Source: Deltaproteobacteria bacterium (GTDB taxonomy: Bacteria; SAR324; JACQKK01). Taken from it: 20,687 nt of DNA. Under the pieces are notes generated by a model. The model saw only the letters and a program-made list of their open reading frames with translations. It was not told where the DNA came from and did not search any database. Positions within the stretch are counted from its first letter, which is position 1. The number at the start of each line of letters is the position of its first letter. The position numbers and the translations under genes are program-made. Shown one piece after another: positions 1-9,213 of the stretch. The stretch lies in the NCBI GenBank assembly GCA_029879595.1, contig JAOUPZ010000008.1, forward strand, positions 1 to 20,687, read 5' to 3'.

Positions 1-1
1 C

Positions 2-1495
<1,494 letters not shown>

Positions 1496-1521
1496 GGCTG
1501 CTTTGACCGATGCTCCCGCCA

Positions 1522-1541
1522 GCCGGGCCGGGCCGGGCCGG
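1522..1541. repeat. Four tandem GCCGG pentamers
   Basis: Four perfect head-to-tail copies of GCCGG lie 26 nt after the thiC stop, in the 209-nt gap between two convergent genes. The number of copies in such tracts often varies by slippage. No coding or regulatory role is apparent. Confidence 0.8.
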
Positions 1542-1627
1542 GGTTCAGTCTGAAAAGCCAGGATATTTTGGGGGCGCAGCGCCAACACTTTGATAATGTA
1601 GTATTTAGGGGTGTGAAGTCGTTGTGA

Positions 1628-1650
1628 TCCCTTTGGGGGAATCAAAGGGA
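1628..1650. other. Perfect 8-bp stem-loop between convergent genes
   Basis: TCCCTTTG and CAAAGGGA form a perfect 8-bp stem around a 7-nt loop, midway between the thiC and cardiolipin synthase stops. The position suits a transcription terminator serving both strands. However, neither strand has a T-tract after the stem, so intrinsic termination is not supported. It could be an RNA-stabilising 3' structure. Confidence 0.4.
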
Positions 1651-1704
1651 CTGCCTTCCCATTGATTACAGGGCAGTACACCAGCATTGGTTCTCCGAAA
1701 CAGC

Positions 1705-3192
1705 CTAGAACAGCGGCGCGGCCAGGCGGGCCAGGGCCTCCAGGGTCTTTCTGTGCCAGGGCCGCCGGGCAAAATCCTTCAGGTGGCGCTCCGATGAAAG
1801 AGCCATTTTCCGCTCGAAGAACCCCTCCAGCTCTCCGGCAAAGCCGGGGTCGTGCACCAGCAGCCCCGACTCGAAATTGATGCGGAAGGAACGGTTATCC
1901 AGGTTGGCCGAGCCCACCAGACTCAGTTCGCCGTCTATGAGCAGGGCCTTGGCATGGAGGGTGGCATCCGGCCGGAAGCAGAACAGCCGCGCCCCGGCTT
2001 CCAGCAGCTGGGGATAGAACGAGCGCGAGGCGAAATCCATCAGCCGTTCCGGGGCCCGCTCGGGCACCACCAGCCGCACGTCCACCCCGGCCAGGGCCCG
2101 CCCGGCCAGGGCGATCTGAATGGCCTCATCCGGCACGAAGTACGGAGTCATCAGCCAGGCCTGCCTGCGGGCGGCGGCAAGCATGGAGAAGTACACCTGG
2201 TGCATCTCGGTCACCAGGTCCTCGCTGGGAAAGCTGTTCACAAGCTGAGCCGAAACCTCCCCGGGGGCCGCCCCTTCCGGTTCCTCTCCCTCCAGAGCGG
2301 GCAGCCAGCGCCGCCCCTTGAGCACCTCCCCGGAGGCAAAGTGCCAGTCCTCCATGAACACCCGTTGCAGGGAGGCCACCACCGGGCCTTCCACCCGCAC
2401 CGCCAGGTCGTGCCACTGCCCCACCTCCGGGTCGCGCCCCAGGTACTCGTCCCCCAGGTTGATCCCCCCCAGATACCCCACCCGGCCATCCAGCACGGCC
2501 AGCTTGCGGTGGTTGCGGATGTTGATGCTCCAGCGCCGGGCAAAGGGGTTGAGGGGGTGAAACCATTCCAGGCGCACTCCCCCATCCCGCAAGCGCCACT
2601 CAAAGCTCCGGCTCAGCCCGCGGCTGCCCACGCCGTCCAGCAGCAGCCGCACCTGCACCCCGGCGGCGGCCCGTTCCTCCAGAATCCCCGCCAGCCGGCG
2701 GCCGAACTCGTCCTCCCGGAAAATGAAATATTCCAGGTTGATATGATCACTGGCCCGCTGAATATCCTCCAGCAGGGCCGGGAACTTCTCACCCCCGCCG
2801 TCCAGCAGCCGGATGGAATTGCCACTTCTGGGGGCATGCACCGCCACCCGCCGGGCCACCCGCAGTGCGCCCTCAATTCCCGCCTCGCATTCCCGCTGCC
2901 GGGCTTCCCGGCTGTCCGATGGTTCGCCCCCGGCCTCGGTGGAGCCCAGCTGACGGCGCAGCTTTTCATCGGCCAGCCTCTTTTTGCGGGGCAGACCCGG
3001 CAACCGCCTTTCCAGGCCGAACACCAGGAAAAACAGGGGGCCCGCCACCGGTATGAAGGTCACCCCCAGCAGCCAGGCCAACATGCTCACCGGCTGCTTG
3101 CGGGAAAGCAATATGGGCGGCCAGCACGCAATGGACAACACCACTACCGCGAAATCCAGCACCACCCAGCCTGTCAGCATTGCAGACCACAT
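1705..3192 (-). CDS. cls: Cardiolipin synthase, phospholipase D superfamily
   Basis: Inner-membrane enzyme that makes cardiolipin from phosphatidylglycerol (ClsA-type). With the start chosen here it has 495 residues, normal for the family. Two N-terminal hydrophobic segments (about 8-30 and 37-59) are followed by a basic stretch and two PLD catalytic domains. Both HKD motifs are intact: H228-K230-D235 in HRKLAVLDGRVGYLGGIN and H413-K415-D420 in HAKALLIDGELSLVGSANLD. An upstream in-frame ATG at 3243 would add 17 residues ahead of the membrane segment. The ATG at 3192, or one at 3180, places the hydrophobic segment near the N-terminus as expected, and 3192 has only a weak GGG ribosome site. It is divergent from the chemoreceptor-like gene and convergent with thiC. 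ClsA versus ClsC subtype, and hence the second substrate, is not settled. Confidence 0.93.
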   Translation of the reverse strand: MWSAMLTGWVVLDFAVVVLSIACWPPILLSRKQPVSMLAWLLGVTFIPVAGPLFFLVFGLERRLPGLPRKKRLADEKLRRQLGSTEAGGEPSDSREARQRECEAGIEGALRVARRVAVHAPRSGNSIRLLDGGGEKFPALLEDIQRASDHINLEYFIFREDEFGRRLAGILEERAAAGVQVRLLLDGVGSRGLSRSFEWRLRDGGVRLEWFHPLNPFARRWSINIRNHRKLAVLDGRVGYLGGINLGDEYLGRDPEVGQWHDLAVRVEGPVVASLQRVFMEDWHFASGEVLKGRRWLPALEGEEPEGAAPGEVSAQLVNSFPSEDLVTEMHQVYFSMLAAARRQAWLMTPYFVPDEAIQIALAGRALAGVDVRLVVPERAPERLMDFASRSFYPQLLEAGARLFCFRPDATLHAKALLIDGELSLVGSANLDNRSFRINFESGLLVHDPGFAGELEGFFERKMALSSERHLKDFARRPWHRKTLEALARLAAPLF

Positions 3193-3584
3193 CGCGACCC
3201 TGTTTGTAAAAGGCCGGCTTCCACAGCCAGCCCGGAAAATCATCCCTTCAATTGGACCGTATCCGCTTTAACCGGAAGATGTCCACCCGGTTCCCGCTGC
3301 CAGGAGAAGCCTTTTTTGCAAGTGATAATAATTCGTTATGTGACTTTGACACAGAATCTATCGGGCCAATGGGTGGAAAAAGGTAAATTGAGAGTCTGTT
3401 CTCCTTGGCGGGATTTAAATTTTCTTCGGACCGGATTTCCCGGTTGAGCGGAATCATACATCCGATGTCATAGCGGTTGCCACCTCGGCTTTCAGAAGCC
3501 CGTGGCCAGGGGGGAATTTCGGGGGAAAGGCACCCCCCCTGGGGTTCGCACAGATTCACCCGCAGGATTTCTCGGTGGTGGTTT
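3193..3584. other. Divergent intergenic region, no gene recognised
   Basis: These 392 nt separate the minus-strand cardiolipin synthase gene from the plus-strand chemoreceptor-like gene. It is locally more AT-rich than the flanking genes around 3310-3420, as expected for promoters. One TTGACA hexamer lies at 3346-3351, but no acceptable -10 box follows at 16-18 nt. A plus-strand frame continues upstream of the chosen chemoreceptor start to a TTG at 3477, but that segment is proline- and arginine-rich and does not look like protein. No RNA gene or clear operator is seen. Confidence 0.5.
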
Positions 3585-4667
3585 ATGGGTTTCATAGGTC
3601 TGCATCACAAACGTCTGTTGTTCCTGCTGGTATTTATCCTGGCCGGTATTTCGTTGCTGACCGCCAGCTACCGGTTCTGGCAGCACGGATTCGACCGGTC
3701 AATAATCATTGAGGAATCCGCCCGGCTGGCCCTGCAACTGGTTGTTCTCATCCCCGCGATATTGTTTTTTTCCCGGCAGTCGGGACGGCAGTTCAACGAG
3801 GTTCTGCAAGCCTTGGCCGACACGTGGAACGATGTGGGGGACTGGATCGGCAAGCTGGGCGGGCAGGGCGGCGGGGAAGAATCCGAGGATGGTCTCCACA
3901 GGGAGCTTTCCACCGCCGGGGAAATAGCCGTACAGGCCGCCGGTCAGGCCGGCAGCAGCCTGGAAAGGGCCGGGGAAATCCGATCCACGGCCGTCGATGC
4001 CGCCAAAAGCGCCCGGAAAAGCATAGATACTCTAGGAGAGCTCATGGTTTCACTGACCGAGCTCACCACCAGCTCCGATGAGATGGTAGACATCGTCAAG
4101 CAGATAGACCAGATCGCCTTTCAGACCAACATGCTGGCGCTCAATGCAGCCGTTGAGGCCGCCCGGGCCGGCGAGCAGGGAAAAGGCTTCGCGGTGGTGG
4201 CCGAGGAGGTGCGCAACCTGGCCAGCCGCAGCGCCGAGGCTGCCCACGTCACCACCTCCCTGATCGAAAACTCGCAGGAAAAGGTGGAGGAAGGACTGGT
4301 GCTGGCCTCGGAGGTCAACAGCGCCCTTAAAAAAGCCATGGACATCATCTTGTCGCTGGAAAAGCTCACGGATGAATTCAGCCGCAAAAACACCTTGGGC
4401 ACCAATGAGTTCAACCGGCTCAGGCAGGTTCTGGAGGAGCTTTCCGGCAGAATTGAACACCGGAAAAACCTGCTGGGCAACCGCATGGAGCTGGAACGCA
4501 ACCTGTCGGAAGACAGCGCCCTTCTGGACACGCATCTCAAGGAGCTGCTGGGAACAGCGACAACCGGGGAAACGCAGCGCCGATCCGGCATGGGAATCAC
4601 CGGCCGGCAAGGTGCCACGGAACCATACCGGCTGCAAGCCCCACCGGGAAAATTACCCCCCATTTAA
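3585..4667 (+). CDS. Small two-TM methyl-accepting chemotaxis-type signalling protein
   Basis: The 360-residue product carries the chemoreceptor signalling tip, which binds CheA and CheW in this family. Residues 166-212 contain the near-invariant hairpin core, including QTNMLALNAAVEAARAGE and GFAVVAEEVRNLA. Two hydrophobic segments (9-28 and 46-63) lie close together at the N-terminus, leaving only about 17 residues outside the membrane. There is therefore no periplasmic ligand domain, and I see no recognisable HAMP. The cytoplasmic helices are short, so this is a reduced receptor. The ATG at 3585 was chosen because the membrane segment starts 8 residues later and a weak GGTGGT lies upstream. 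A TTG at 3477 would add 36 unlikely residues. It converges on the histidine-kinase operon. Whether it serves chemotaxis or another Che-like pathway is unknown, since no che gene is in the window. Confidence 0.85.
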   Translation: MGFIGLHHKRLLFLLVFILAGISLLTASYRFWQHGFDRSIIIEESARLALQLVVLIPAILFFSRQSGRQFNEVLQALADTWNDVGDWIGKLGGQGGGEESEDGLHRELSTAGEIAVQAAGQAGSSLERAGEIRSTAVDAAKSARKSIDTLGELMVSLTELTTSSDEMVDIVKQIDQIAFQTNMLALNAAVEAARAGEQGKGFAVVAEEVRNLASRSAEAAHVTTSLIENSQEKVEEGLVLASEVNSALKKAMDIILSLEKLTDEFSRKNTLGTNEFNRLRQVLEELSGRIEHRKNLLGNRMELERNLSEDSALLDTHLKELLGTATTGETQRRSGMGITGRQGATEPYRLQAPPGKLPPI

Positions 4668-4690
4668 AACAGCCGGTATGAAGGCTGTTT
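4667..4690. terminator. Bidirectional hairpin terminator
   Basis: AAACAGCC and GGCTGTTT form a perfect 8-bp stem with an 8-nt loop, exactly between the convergent chemoreceptor-like and histidine-kinase genes. The stem begins at the last base of the chemoreceptor TAA. On the plus strand the stem ends in TTT followed by AT; on the minus strand it ends in TTTT followed by AAA. Both tracts are short but suit intrinsic termination in both directions. Confidence 0.65.
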
Positions 4691-4693
4691 ATA

Positions 4694-6823
4694 TCAGCCA
4701 TCCAGGACTTCCCTGACCTTGCGGAACAGGTCGGTGGGGGAATAGGGCTTGCGGATGAGCTGGATCTGGTTCTTCTCGATGAACTCCGGGTCGAGCACAT
4801 TGGCCGCATAACCGGTGCTGAACACCAGCTTCTGGTCCGGCTTGATCTTCTTCATCCTTTCATAGACCTCGCGCCCGCTGAGCTTGGGCATCACCACATC
4901 CATCAGCACCAGGTCCACGTCGTCCGGGTTTTCGGAAAGAATGTTGATGGCCTCAATGCCGTTGATCGCCTTGAGCACTTTGTAGCCCCTGCTTTCCAGC
5001 AGGGATACCAGCAGCATCAGCACACCCTCCTCGTCCTCGGCCACCAGGATGGTCTCGTTTCCACCCTGTGATTTTTGCTCCGACTCGGCCAGGACTTTAT
5101 CCGCGGTATCACCGCTGGCGGGCAGGAATATCCTGAAGGTAGATCCCACCCCCACCTCGCTTAGCACCATGATATGACCGGCGTGCTGCTGGATGATGCC
5201 GTAGGCGGTGGACAGACCCAGCCCGGTGCCCTTGCCCACCTCCTTGGTGGTGAAGAAGGGATCGAATATTTTCTGGGCGACCTCCGGGGACATGCCATTG
5301 CCGGTGTCGCTGATGGATATCACCACATACACCCCCTCCTCGGCCCATGAATGGATCTGCCGGAAATCCGTGTCGATAGCCTGCACTGCGGAGCCGATGG
5401 TGAGCCTCCCGCTCTTGGGCATGGCATCGCGGGCATTGATACAGATGTTGAGCAGCACCTGCTCCATCATCCCGGGGTCGGCATGGATGACCATTTTTTC
5501 CTGGGCCAGCTCCAGCCTGACTTCGATATCCTCCCGGATCACCCGCCCCAGCATCTTCACCAGATTGGTCAACAGGGTGTTCACGTCCAGGTTGCGGGGC
5601 TGGTGGACATGCTGGCGGCTGAAGGCCAAAAGCTGCTGGGTCAGGTCTGAGGCCCTCCTGGCGGCTTGGAGCACCTTTTCCAGCGCGTCGTTTTGCTGTT
5701 CCTCCGATTTATTCTTTACCTGGGCCAACTGTGCGTAGCCGCTGATGATCTGGAGTATGTTGTTGAAATCATGGGCCACACCCCCGGTTAGTTGACCGAT
5801 GGCCTCCATTTTCTGTGCCTGGCGCAATTCGCTTTCCGCTTTTTTCAGGCCGGTCACATCCCTGACGATGCTCACAAAGCCGCCATCCTGGGTGCGGTGT
5901 TCCGCGATGGTTATCCAGCGGCCTTCAGCCATTTGCACCTCGATGACATCCTCGGGTCTTTCATGCGCCTGCAACCGGTATTGAATCCATTCCTCGGTGC
6001 GGGTATTGGGATCGAAAAACAGCTTTTCCTCTGCTCCGCCCCGCACCAGCTCCTCAAAGGTGTTGCCCGGCCTGAGGTATTTGGCAACTTTGTCGAAAAT
6101 TTTCCTGTACACCGAATTGCAGAGCACGAATCTGTCCTGGGGATCGAACAGGACAAAGCCTTCCGAAATGGCCTCCAGGGCCAGCGATAGCCGCTGGCGG
6201 GTTTCCATCAGGTCCCTGGTGCGCTCGTTTACCTTTTCCTCCAGATCCTGATTCAACCGGATGAATTTTTCCTCGGCCCGCTGACGTTCAACGATTTCGC
6301 TTTCCAGCGGCCTGATCGCCAGCCAGCGCAGCACCAGCCACAGCGACAGGCCCAGCACCAGCGTGAACACCAACGATATCAAAAAGATGCGCATCCGCAC
6401 CTGGGACAACTCCTCCAATGTCCTGGTCATATCCAGGGTCAGATGTATTTCCACCTGACCGACCTCGGGAACCGACACCTTTCTGATGATTCTTTTGACC
6501 TGCACGGGCATTTCAGAAACCTGGTAATTGGCCAGCTCAAACCCGTTTTCCAGCGCCACCCGGATTTCCACCAGTTCCTCGCGCATGGTTCCCCAGCGCA
6601 CCACAGACTGCACCACCGCTTCGTAGTCGTACTTCATCAGGGCCTCGGACACATAGGACGCGAACAGGTCCACATCCGAATCCAGCAGCTTTTCCTGCAC
6701 TTCCATCCTCCGCTTTTCCTCCATGGACATGAGGATAAAATCCGCCAGGCCGAGAAAGCCCGCCAGGATGGAGGAAAACACAACCACAGCTATGATGAAT
6801 TTTGTACTATGGGCAATCTGCAT
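4694..6823 (-). CDS. Membrane hybrid histidine kinase (PAS, HisKA, HATPase, receiver)
   Basis: Sensor kinase of 709 residues. Transmembrane helices at about 9-31 and 146-168 enclose a periplasmic domain of about 114 residues. A coiled coil (about 175-212) leads to a PAS-like domain (about 212-325). The HisKA box GGVAHDFNNIL has phospho-acceptor H351. ATPase motifs follow: N box NICINARDAMP (N463), G1 SDTGNGM (D506) and G2 GKGTGLGLS (530-538). A C-terminal receiver domain (about 590-709) has acidic pocket E596/D597, phospho-acceptor D642 and K692. All catalytic residues are present. The start lies 12 nt after the stop of the PhnD-like gene, so it is the last gene of a three-gene operon with two periplasmic binding proteins, which likely feed signals to its periplasmic domain. 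No separate response regulator or output domain is present, so phosphoryl transfer to an unlinked partner is likely. The ligand is unknown. Confidence 0.93.
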   Translation of the reverse strand: MQIAHSTKFIIAVVVFSSILAGFLGLADFILMSMEEKRRMEVQEKLLDSDVDLFASYVSEALMKYDYEAVVQSVVRWGTMREELVEIRVALENGFELANYQVSEMPVQVKRIIRKVSVPEVGQVEIHLTLDMTRTLEELSQVRMRIFLISLVFTLVLGLSLWLVLRWLAIRPLESEIVERQRAEEKFIRLNQDLEEKVNERTRDLMETRQRLSLALEAISEGFVLFDPQDRFVLCNSVYRKIFDKVAKYLRPGNTFEELVRGGAEEKLFFDPNTRTEEWIQYRLQAHERPEDVIEVQMAEGRWITIAEHRTQDGGFVSIVRDVTGLKKAESELRQAQKMEAIGQLTGGVAHDFNNILQIISGYAQLAQVKNKSEEQQNDALEKVLQAARRASDLTQQLLAFSRQHVHQPRNLDVNTLLTNLVKMLGRVIREDIEVRLELAQEKMVIHADPGMMEQVLLNICINARDAMPKSGRLTIGSAVQAIDTDFRQIHSWAEEGVYVVISISDTGNGMSPEVAQKIFDPFFTTKEVGKGTGLGLSTAYGIIQQHAGHIMVLSEVGVGSTFRIFLPASGDTADKVLAESEQKSQGGNETILVAEDEEGVLMLLVSLLESRGYKVLKAINGIEAINILSENPDDVDLVLMDVVMPKLSGREVYERMKKIKPDQKLVFSTGYAANVLDPEFIEKNQIQLIRKPYSPTDLFRKVREVLDG

Positions 6824-6835
6824 GGCGTGGTTTCT

Positions 6836-7780
6836 TTATTTATTCCTCAATCCGAAAATATCATCGGATTCAATTTCAGTGATCGAGGCCGGTTCAATGG
6901 CCACGGCTCTGCGCGAAATATTGGCCAGGATGGCCCGGCCTTCCTGGCTGTCTCCTATGTCCTGCAGAATATTCGCAATCCGGTCCGCCATGTCTTTGGG
7001 AACCCTGGGACTGGCCACCAGGAGATCACCGGGAATCCGGGCTATGTCCGCCAGCACCCTCAAACCCAAAGGCTGGAATTTTTCGAAGGTCTCCCAGTTT
7101 ATTGCTCCAGCGTAAAAAATACCACCCAGCACCCCATAGGCCACATTGGAAAAACTGCTCATGTATCTGCCCATGACGCGCACTCCCCGGGATTCCAGCT
7201 GTTTTTCAGGCAGCAGGTGGCCCAGCGCCGAGTCCTGGGGTCCGAAGGCAAACGCCTTTCCCGAAAGGTCGCGCAGATTGTTCACCGGATTGTCCCGCCT
7301 CACGATGAAGATTCCCATCTGCCCCGAGGCGGTGTCGTGGCTGATTTTTCCCAGTATTATTCGGGGGCCGTACTGGTCTCTGAGCCGCAGATACTCCAGG
7401 CCGCCCATGAGGAAAACATCGTACCTGTCCAGGCCTGAACGGATATAATGTATCTTGTAGCTGCGGGGAATGGCCAACCTGAAGACCACCCCGGTCTGTT
7501 TGGTGAGATATGCCGCCAGCGGGGAAAACCGGTTAACCGTTTCCACTGCCGAAAAAACCGGAGGCACGCCCAGGGTCATTTCGGTGGCCCCAAGCGCGCG
7601 TGGATGCAAAAGCAACGCGCAGCAGAGCGCCAGGGCGGCCGCCACAGGTATAAACGCCCGTGAAATAGCCGTCAGTCCGCGCCTCATCCGGCAGACCGCC
7701 GAATTTTCCGGTTCGTTTTCCCGTTCTTTTTCCTGTCCGCCCGAGGTATGTGTTATCCACGGGGCCTGCCGGTTTGCCAT
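6836..7780 (-). CDS. PhnD-like periplasmic solute-binding protein
   Basis: Phosphate/phosphonate-type binding protein fold. After the signal region the mature protein begins with MTLGVPPVFSAVETV, then a PLAAYLTKQTG stretch and YDVFLMGGLEYLRL, matching the lobe-1 pattern of PhnD relatives. The hydrophobic export segment (AFIPVAAALALCCALLL) lies at residues 42-58 if translation starts at 7780, giving 314 residues. An internal ATG at 7687 would give 283 residues with a conventional signal peptide. I keep 7780 because an AGGT ribosome site lies 8 nt upstream and the gap to the previous gene is 30 nt, whereas 7687 has no clear site. The 31 extra residues are highly charged and make this choice uncertain. 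It sits between another binding-protein gene and a histidine kinase, with no permease or ATPase gene, so a sensory role is more likely than uptake. The ligand cannot be read from the sequence and need not be a phosphonate. Confidence 0.85.
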   Translation of the reverse strand: MANRQAPWITHTSGGQEKERENEPENSAVCRMRRGLTAISRAFIPVAAALALCCALLLHPRALGATEMTLGVPPVFSAVETVNRFSPLAAYLTKQTGVVFRLAIPRSYKIHYIRSGLDRYDVFLMGGLEYLRLRDQYGPRIILGKISHDTASGQMGIFIVRRDNPVNNLRDLSGKAFAFGPQDSALGHLLPEKQLESRGVRVMGRYMSSFSNVAYGVLGGIFYAGAINWETFEKFQPLGLRVLADIARIPGDLLVASPRVPKDMADRIANILQDIGDSQEGRAILANISRRAVAIEPASITEIESDDIFGLRNK

Positions 7781-7810
7781 TAAAATACCTGCCAGACAGT
7801 ACTCCGTTTA

Positions 7811-8785
7811 TCAGGGACCAAAGATCGCATGGAAAGTTTCCTTCAGTTCCGGCAGTTTATCCACCGTTTTTTTGGCCTCAATGGGGTGCCTCAAATATGA
7901 ATCGTCCGGGGGGTATCCTTTCGGTATTCCCCCGCTCCCGTACAGGGCGTGATACCCCTGGGAGACGAACAGTTGCTGGCCCGGCGGGGATAGTACAAAC
8001 CGCATGAAAACCAACGCGTCCTCCCTGTTAGCCGCTCTTTTCAAAAGCGCCATGGGCTGGAAAATTCCCAGCACCCCCTCCGCCGGGTAGGTAAAGCCAA
8101 TGGGCTGCCCCTTGCGGACCCCCTCCACGGCCATATAATCCAGCACCATGCCATAAGCCGCCTTTCCCTCCGCCACCATCCTGAGCACCTCGCCGTTGCT
8201 GCCCGACATCAACGTGGGCATGGTGGAAAGCTGTTCGTAATAGGCCCACCCGAATCGTTCCACCATCCAGGAAAGATGGGCCAGCGCGGCCCCGGAAGTG
8301 ATGGGATTCACAAAGGCGATCCGGTTGGGCCCCGCCTTTAGAAGGTCCTTCCAGGATGTCGGCGCGCTGACAAGTGAACTGTTATGGATCAACAGTGTCG
8401 ACATCTCCCTGGTGCCCACATATGAAAGCTCCTTATCATAGGTCCCCTTGGGAAGCCCCTTGATGAGATGTTCCGGCAGCGTGGACAGCAGCCCTTTCAT
8501 CTTGAGGGACTCCATGTTTAATTCATCGGCGATAAGCACCACGTCCGCAGTGGGGGCGCCGGTCTGTTTTTCCACCAGCAGCTTGGTGACGACCTTTCCC
8601 GTTCCGCCCCGGAACAGGACCACCTTTATTCCCCGATGGAGCTTCTCGAACTCCATGATCAGCTGATCCGCCTTGGCCTGGGGCGTGGAGGTATATAAAA
8701 CCACTTCCCCCTGGCCCTGGGCCGCGGCAGGCTGCTGGAGCAAAAGACACAGGATTATTAATGGAAATACCAGAAATTGCTTCAC
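7811..8785 (-). CDS. AfuA/FbpA-like periplasmic solute-binding protein
   Basis: Extracellular solute-binding protein of the ferric-iron/aminoethylphosphonate/polyamine class (COG1840-like). The start is VVLYTSTPQAKADQLIMEFEK, followed by the hinge-region pattern TGAPTADVVLIADELN and a domain-2 stretch NPITSGAALAHLSWM. A GTG at 8785 was chosen because it gives 324 residues with a clean Sec signal peptide (MKQFLVFPLIILCLLLQQPAAA, likely cut after AAA near residue 22) and a GGAAA just upstream. A TTG at 8842 would add 19 hydrophilic residues. It is the first gene of the minus-strand operon, with a PhnD-like protein and a hybrid kinase downstream. No transporter components are present, so it probably acts as a receptor subunit. 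I did not identify clear iron-binding tyrosines with confidence, so the ligand is open. Confidence 0.87.
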   Translation of the reverse strand: MKQFLVFPLIILCLLLQQPAAAQGQGEVVLYTSTPQAKADQLIMEFEKLHRGIKVVLFRGGTGKVVTKLLVEKQTGAPTADVVLIADELNMESLKMKGLLSTLPEHLIKGLPKGTYDKELSYVGTREMSTLLIHNSSLVSAPTSWKDLLKAGPNRIAFVNPITSGAALAHLSWMVERFGWAYYEQLSTMPTLMSGSNGEVLRMVAEGKAAYGMVLDYMAVEGVRKGQPIGFTYPAEGVLGIFQPMALLKRAANREDALVFMRFVLSPPGQQLFVSQGYHALYGSGGIPKGYPPDDSYLRHPIEAKKTVDKLPELKETFHAIFGP

Positions 8786-9213
8786 TGTTTTTCCAGGTAA
8801 TATTTCGACCGCCGATGAAAACTGCCACTCATACACAGTCAAGCTTCGTTATCTTCTGGTGGTATTTGAGCAAAAGCTCATTTGAATACAGTCACCAATG
8901 GATACACCAAACCATTGCTGTTCTGTTTATGTTTCTCCATCAACAATGAATAGCAATAATTTAACACGACAGGGGATTTGGAGCAATTTAGCAGGGCCGC
9001 AATGGAAACTGTGGGTCAGATATCGGATTTGGACGCCAGGGAGCCGGTTTTCGAGTTTGGTTTTCCATGGTATTTTCAAACCATGGTAGAACACTGCATG
9101 GTATAACGCAGCATGGCAGAACACTGCATGGCAGAACGCAGCATGGCCCCGGCCGGAGCACCCCGCCGTGATTTTGTTTTATTAATCATATCAACAATAA
9201 GACTCCAGAAAAC
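8786..9213. other. Divergent control region between binding-protein operon and uvrA
   Basis: These 428 nt hold no convincing gene. The region is clearly more AT-rich than the flanking genes, suiting promoters for both directions. It contains the 15-bp tandem repeat at 9082-9147 and, just before it, a GGTTTTC heptamer repeated at 9046-9052 and 9059-9065. An AT-rich patch at 9171-9200 sits just upstream of uvrA. No -35/-10 pair matches well enough to call on either strand. Confidence 0.5.
9082..9147. repeat. 15-bp tandem repeat with 30-bp alternation
   Basis: Four abutting copies of CATGGYAKAACRCWG occupy 9082-9096, 9097-9111, 9112-9126 and 9127-9141, followed by a partial fifth copy (CATGGC). 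Copies 1 and 3 end in ACACTG and copies 2 and 4 end in ACGCAG, so the higher-order unit is 30 bp repeated twice. The array ends 66 nt before the uvrA start. It carries no CRISPR-like spacers. It could be a cluster of regulator sites or a slippage-prone minisatellite in the uvrA leader. Confidence 0.85.

Noticed and set aside
3346..3375. Sigma-70 promoter starting with a perfect TTGACA
   Set aside because: No acceptable -10 box at 16-18 nt spacing; the expected place reads AATGGG or similar.
1852..3447. 531-residue plus-strand frame over the cardiolipin synthase gene
   Set aside because: P/Q/H/G-rich shadow of a gene with two intact HKD motifs on the other strand.
7811..8785. Ferric-iron ABC importer operon
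   Set aside because: Only the binding protein is present; the next genes are another binding protein and a kinase, with no permease or ATPase.
8898..9089. 63-residue small plus-strand frame in the uvrA upstream region
   Set aside because: No ribosome site, no recognisable motif, and it overlaps a probable promoter region.
9082..9147. CRISPR array
   Set aside because: Units are only 15 bp and abut with no spacers, and there are no cas genes.
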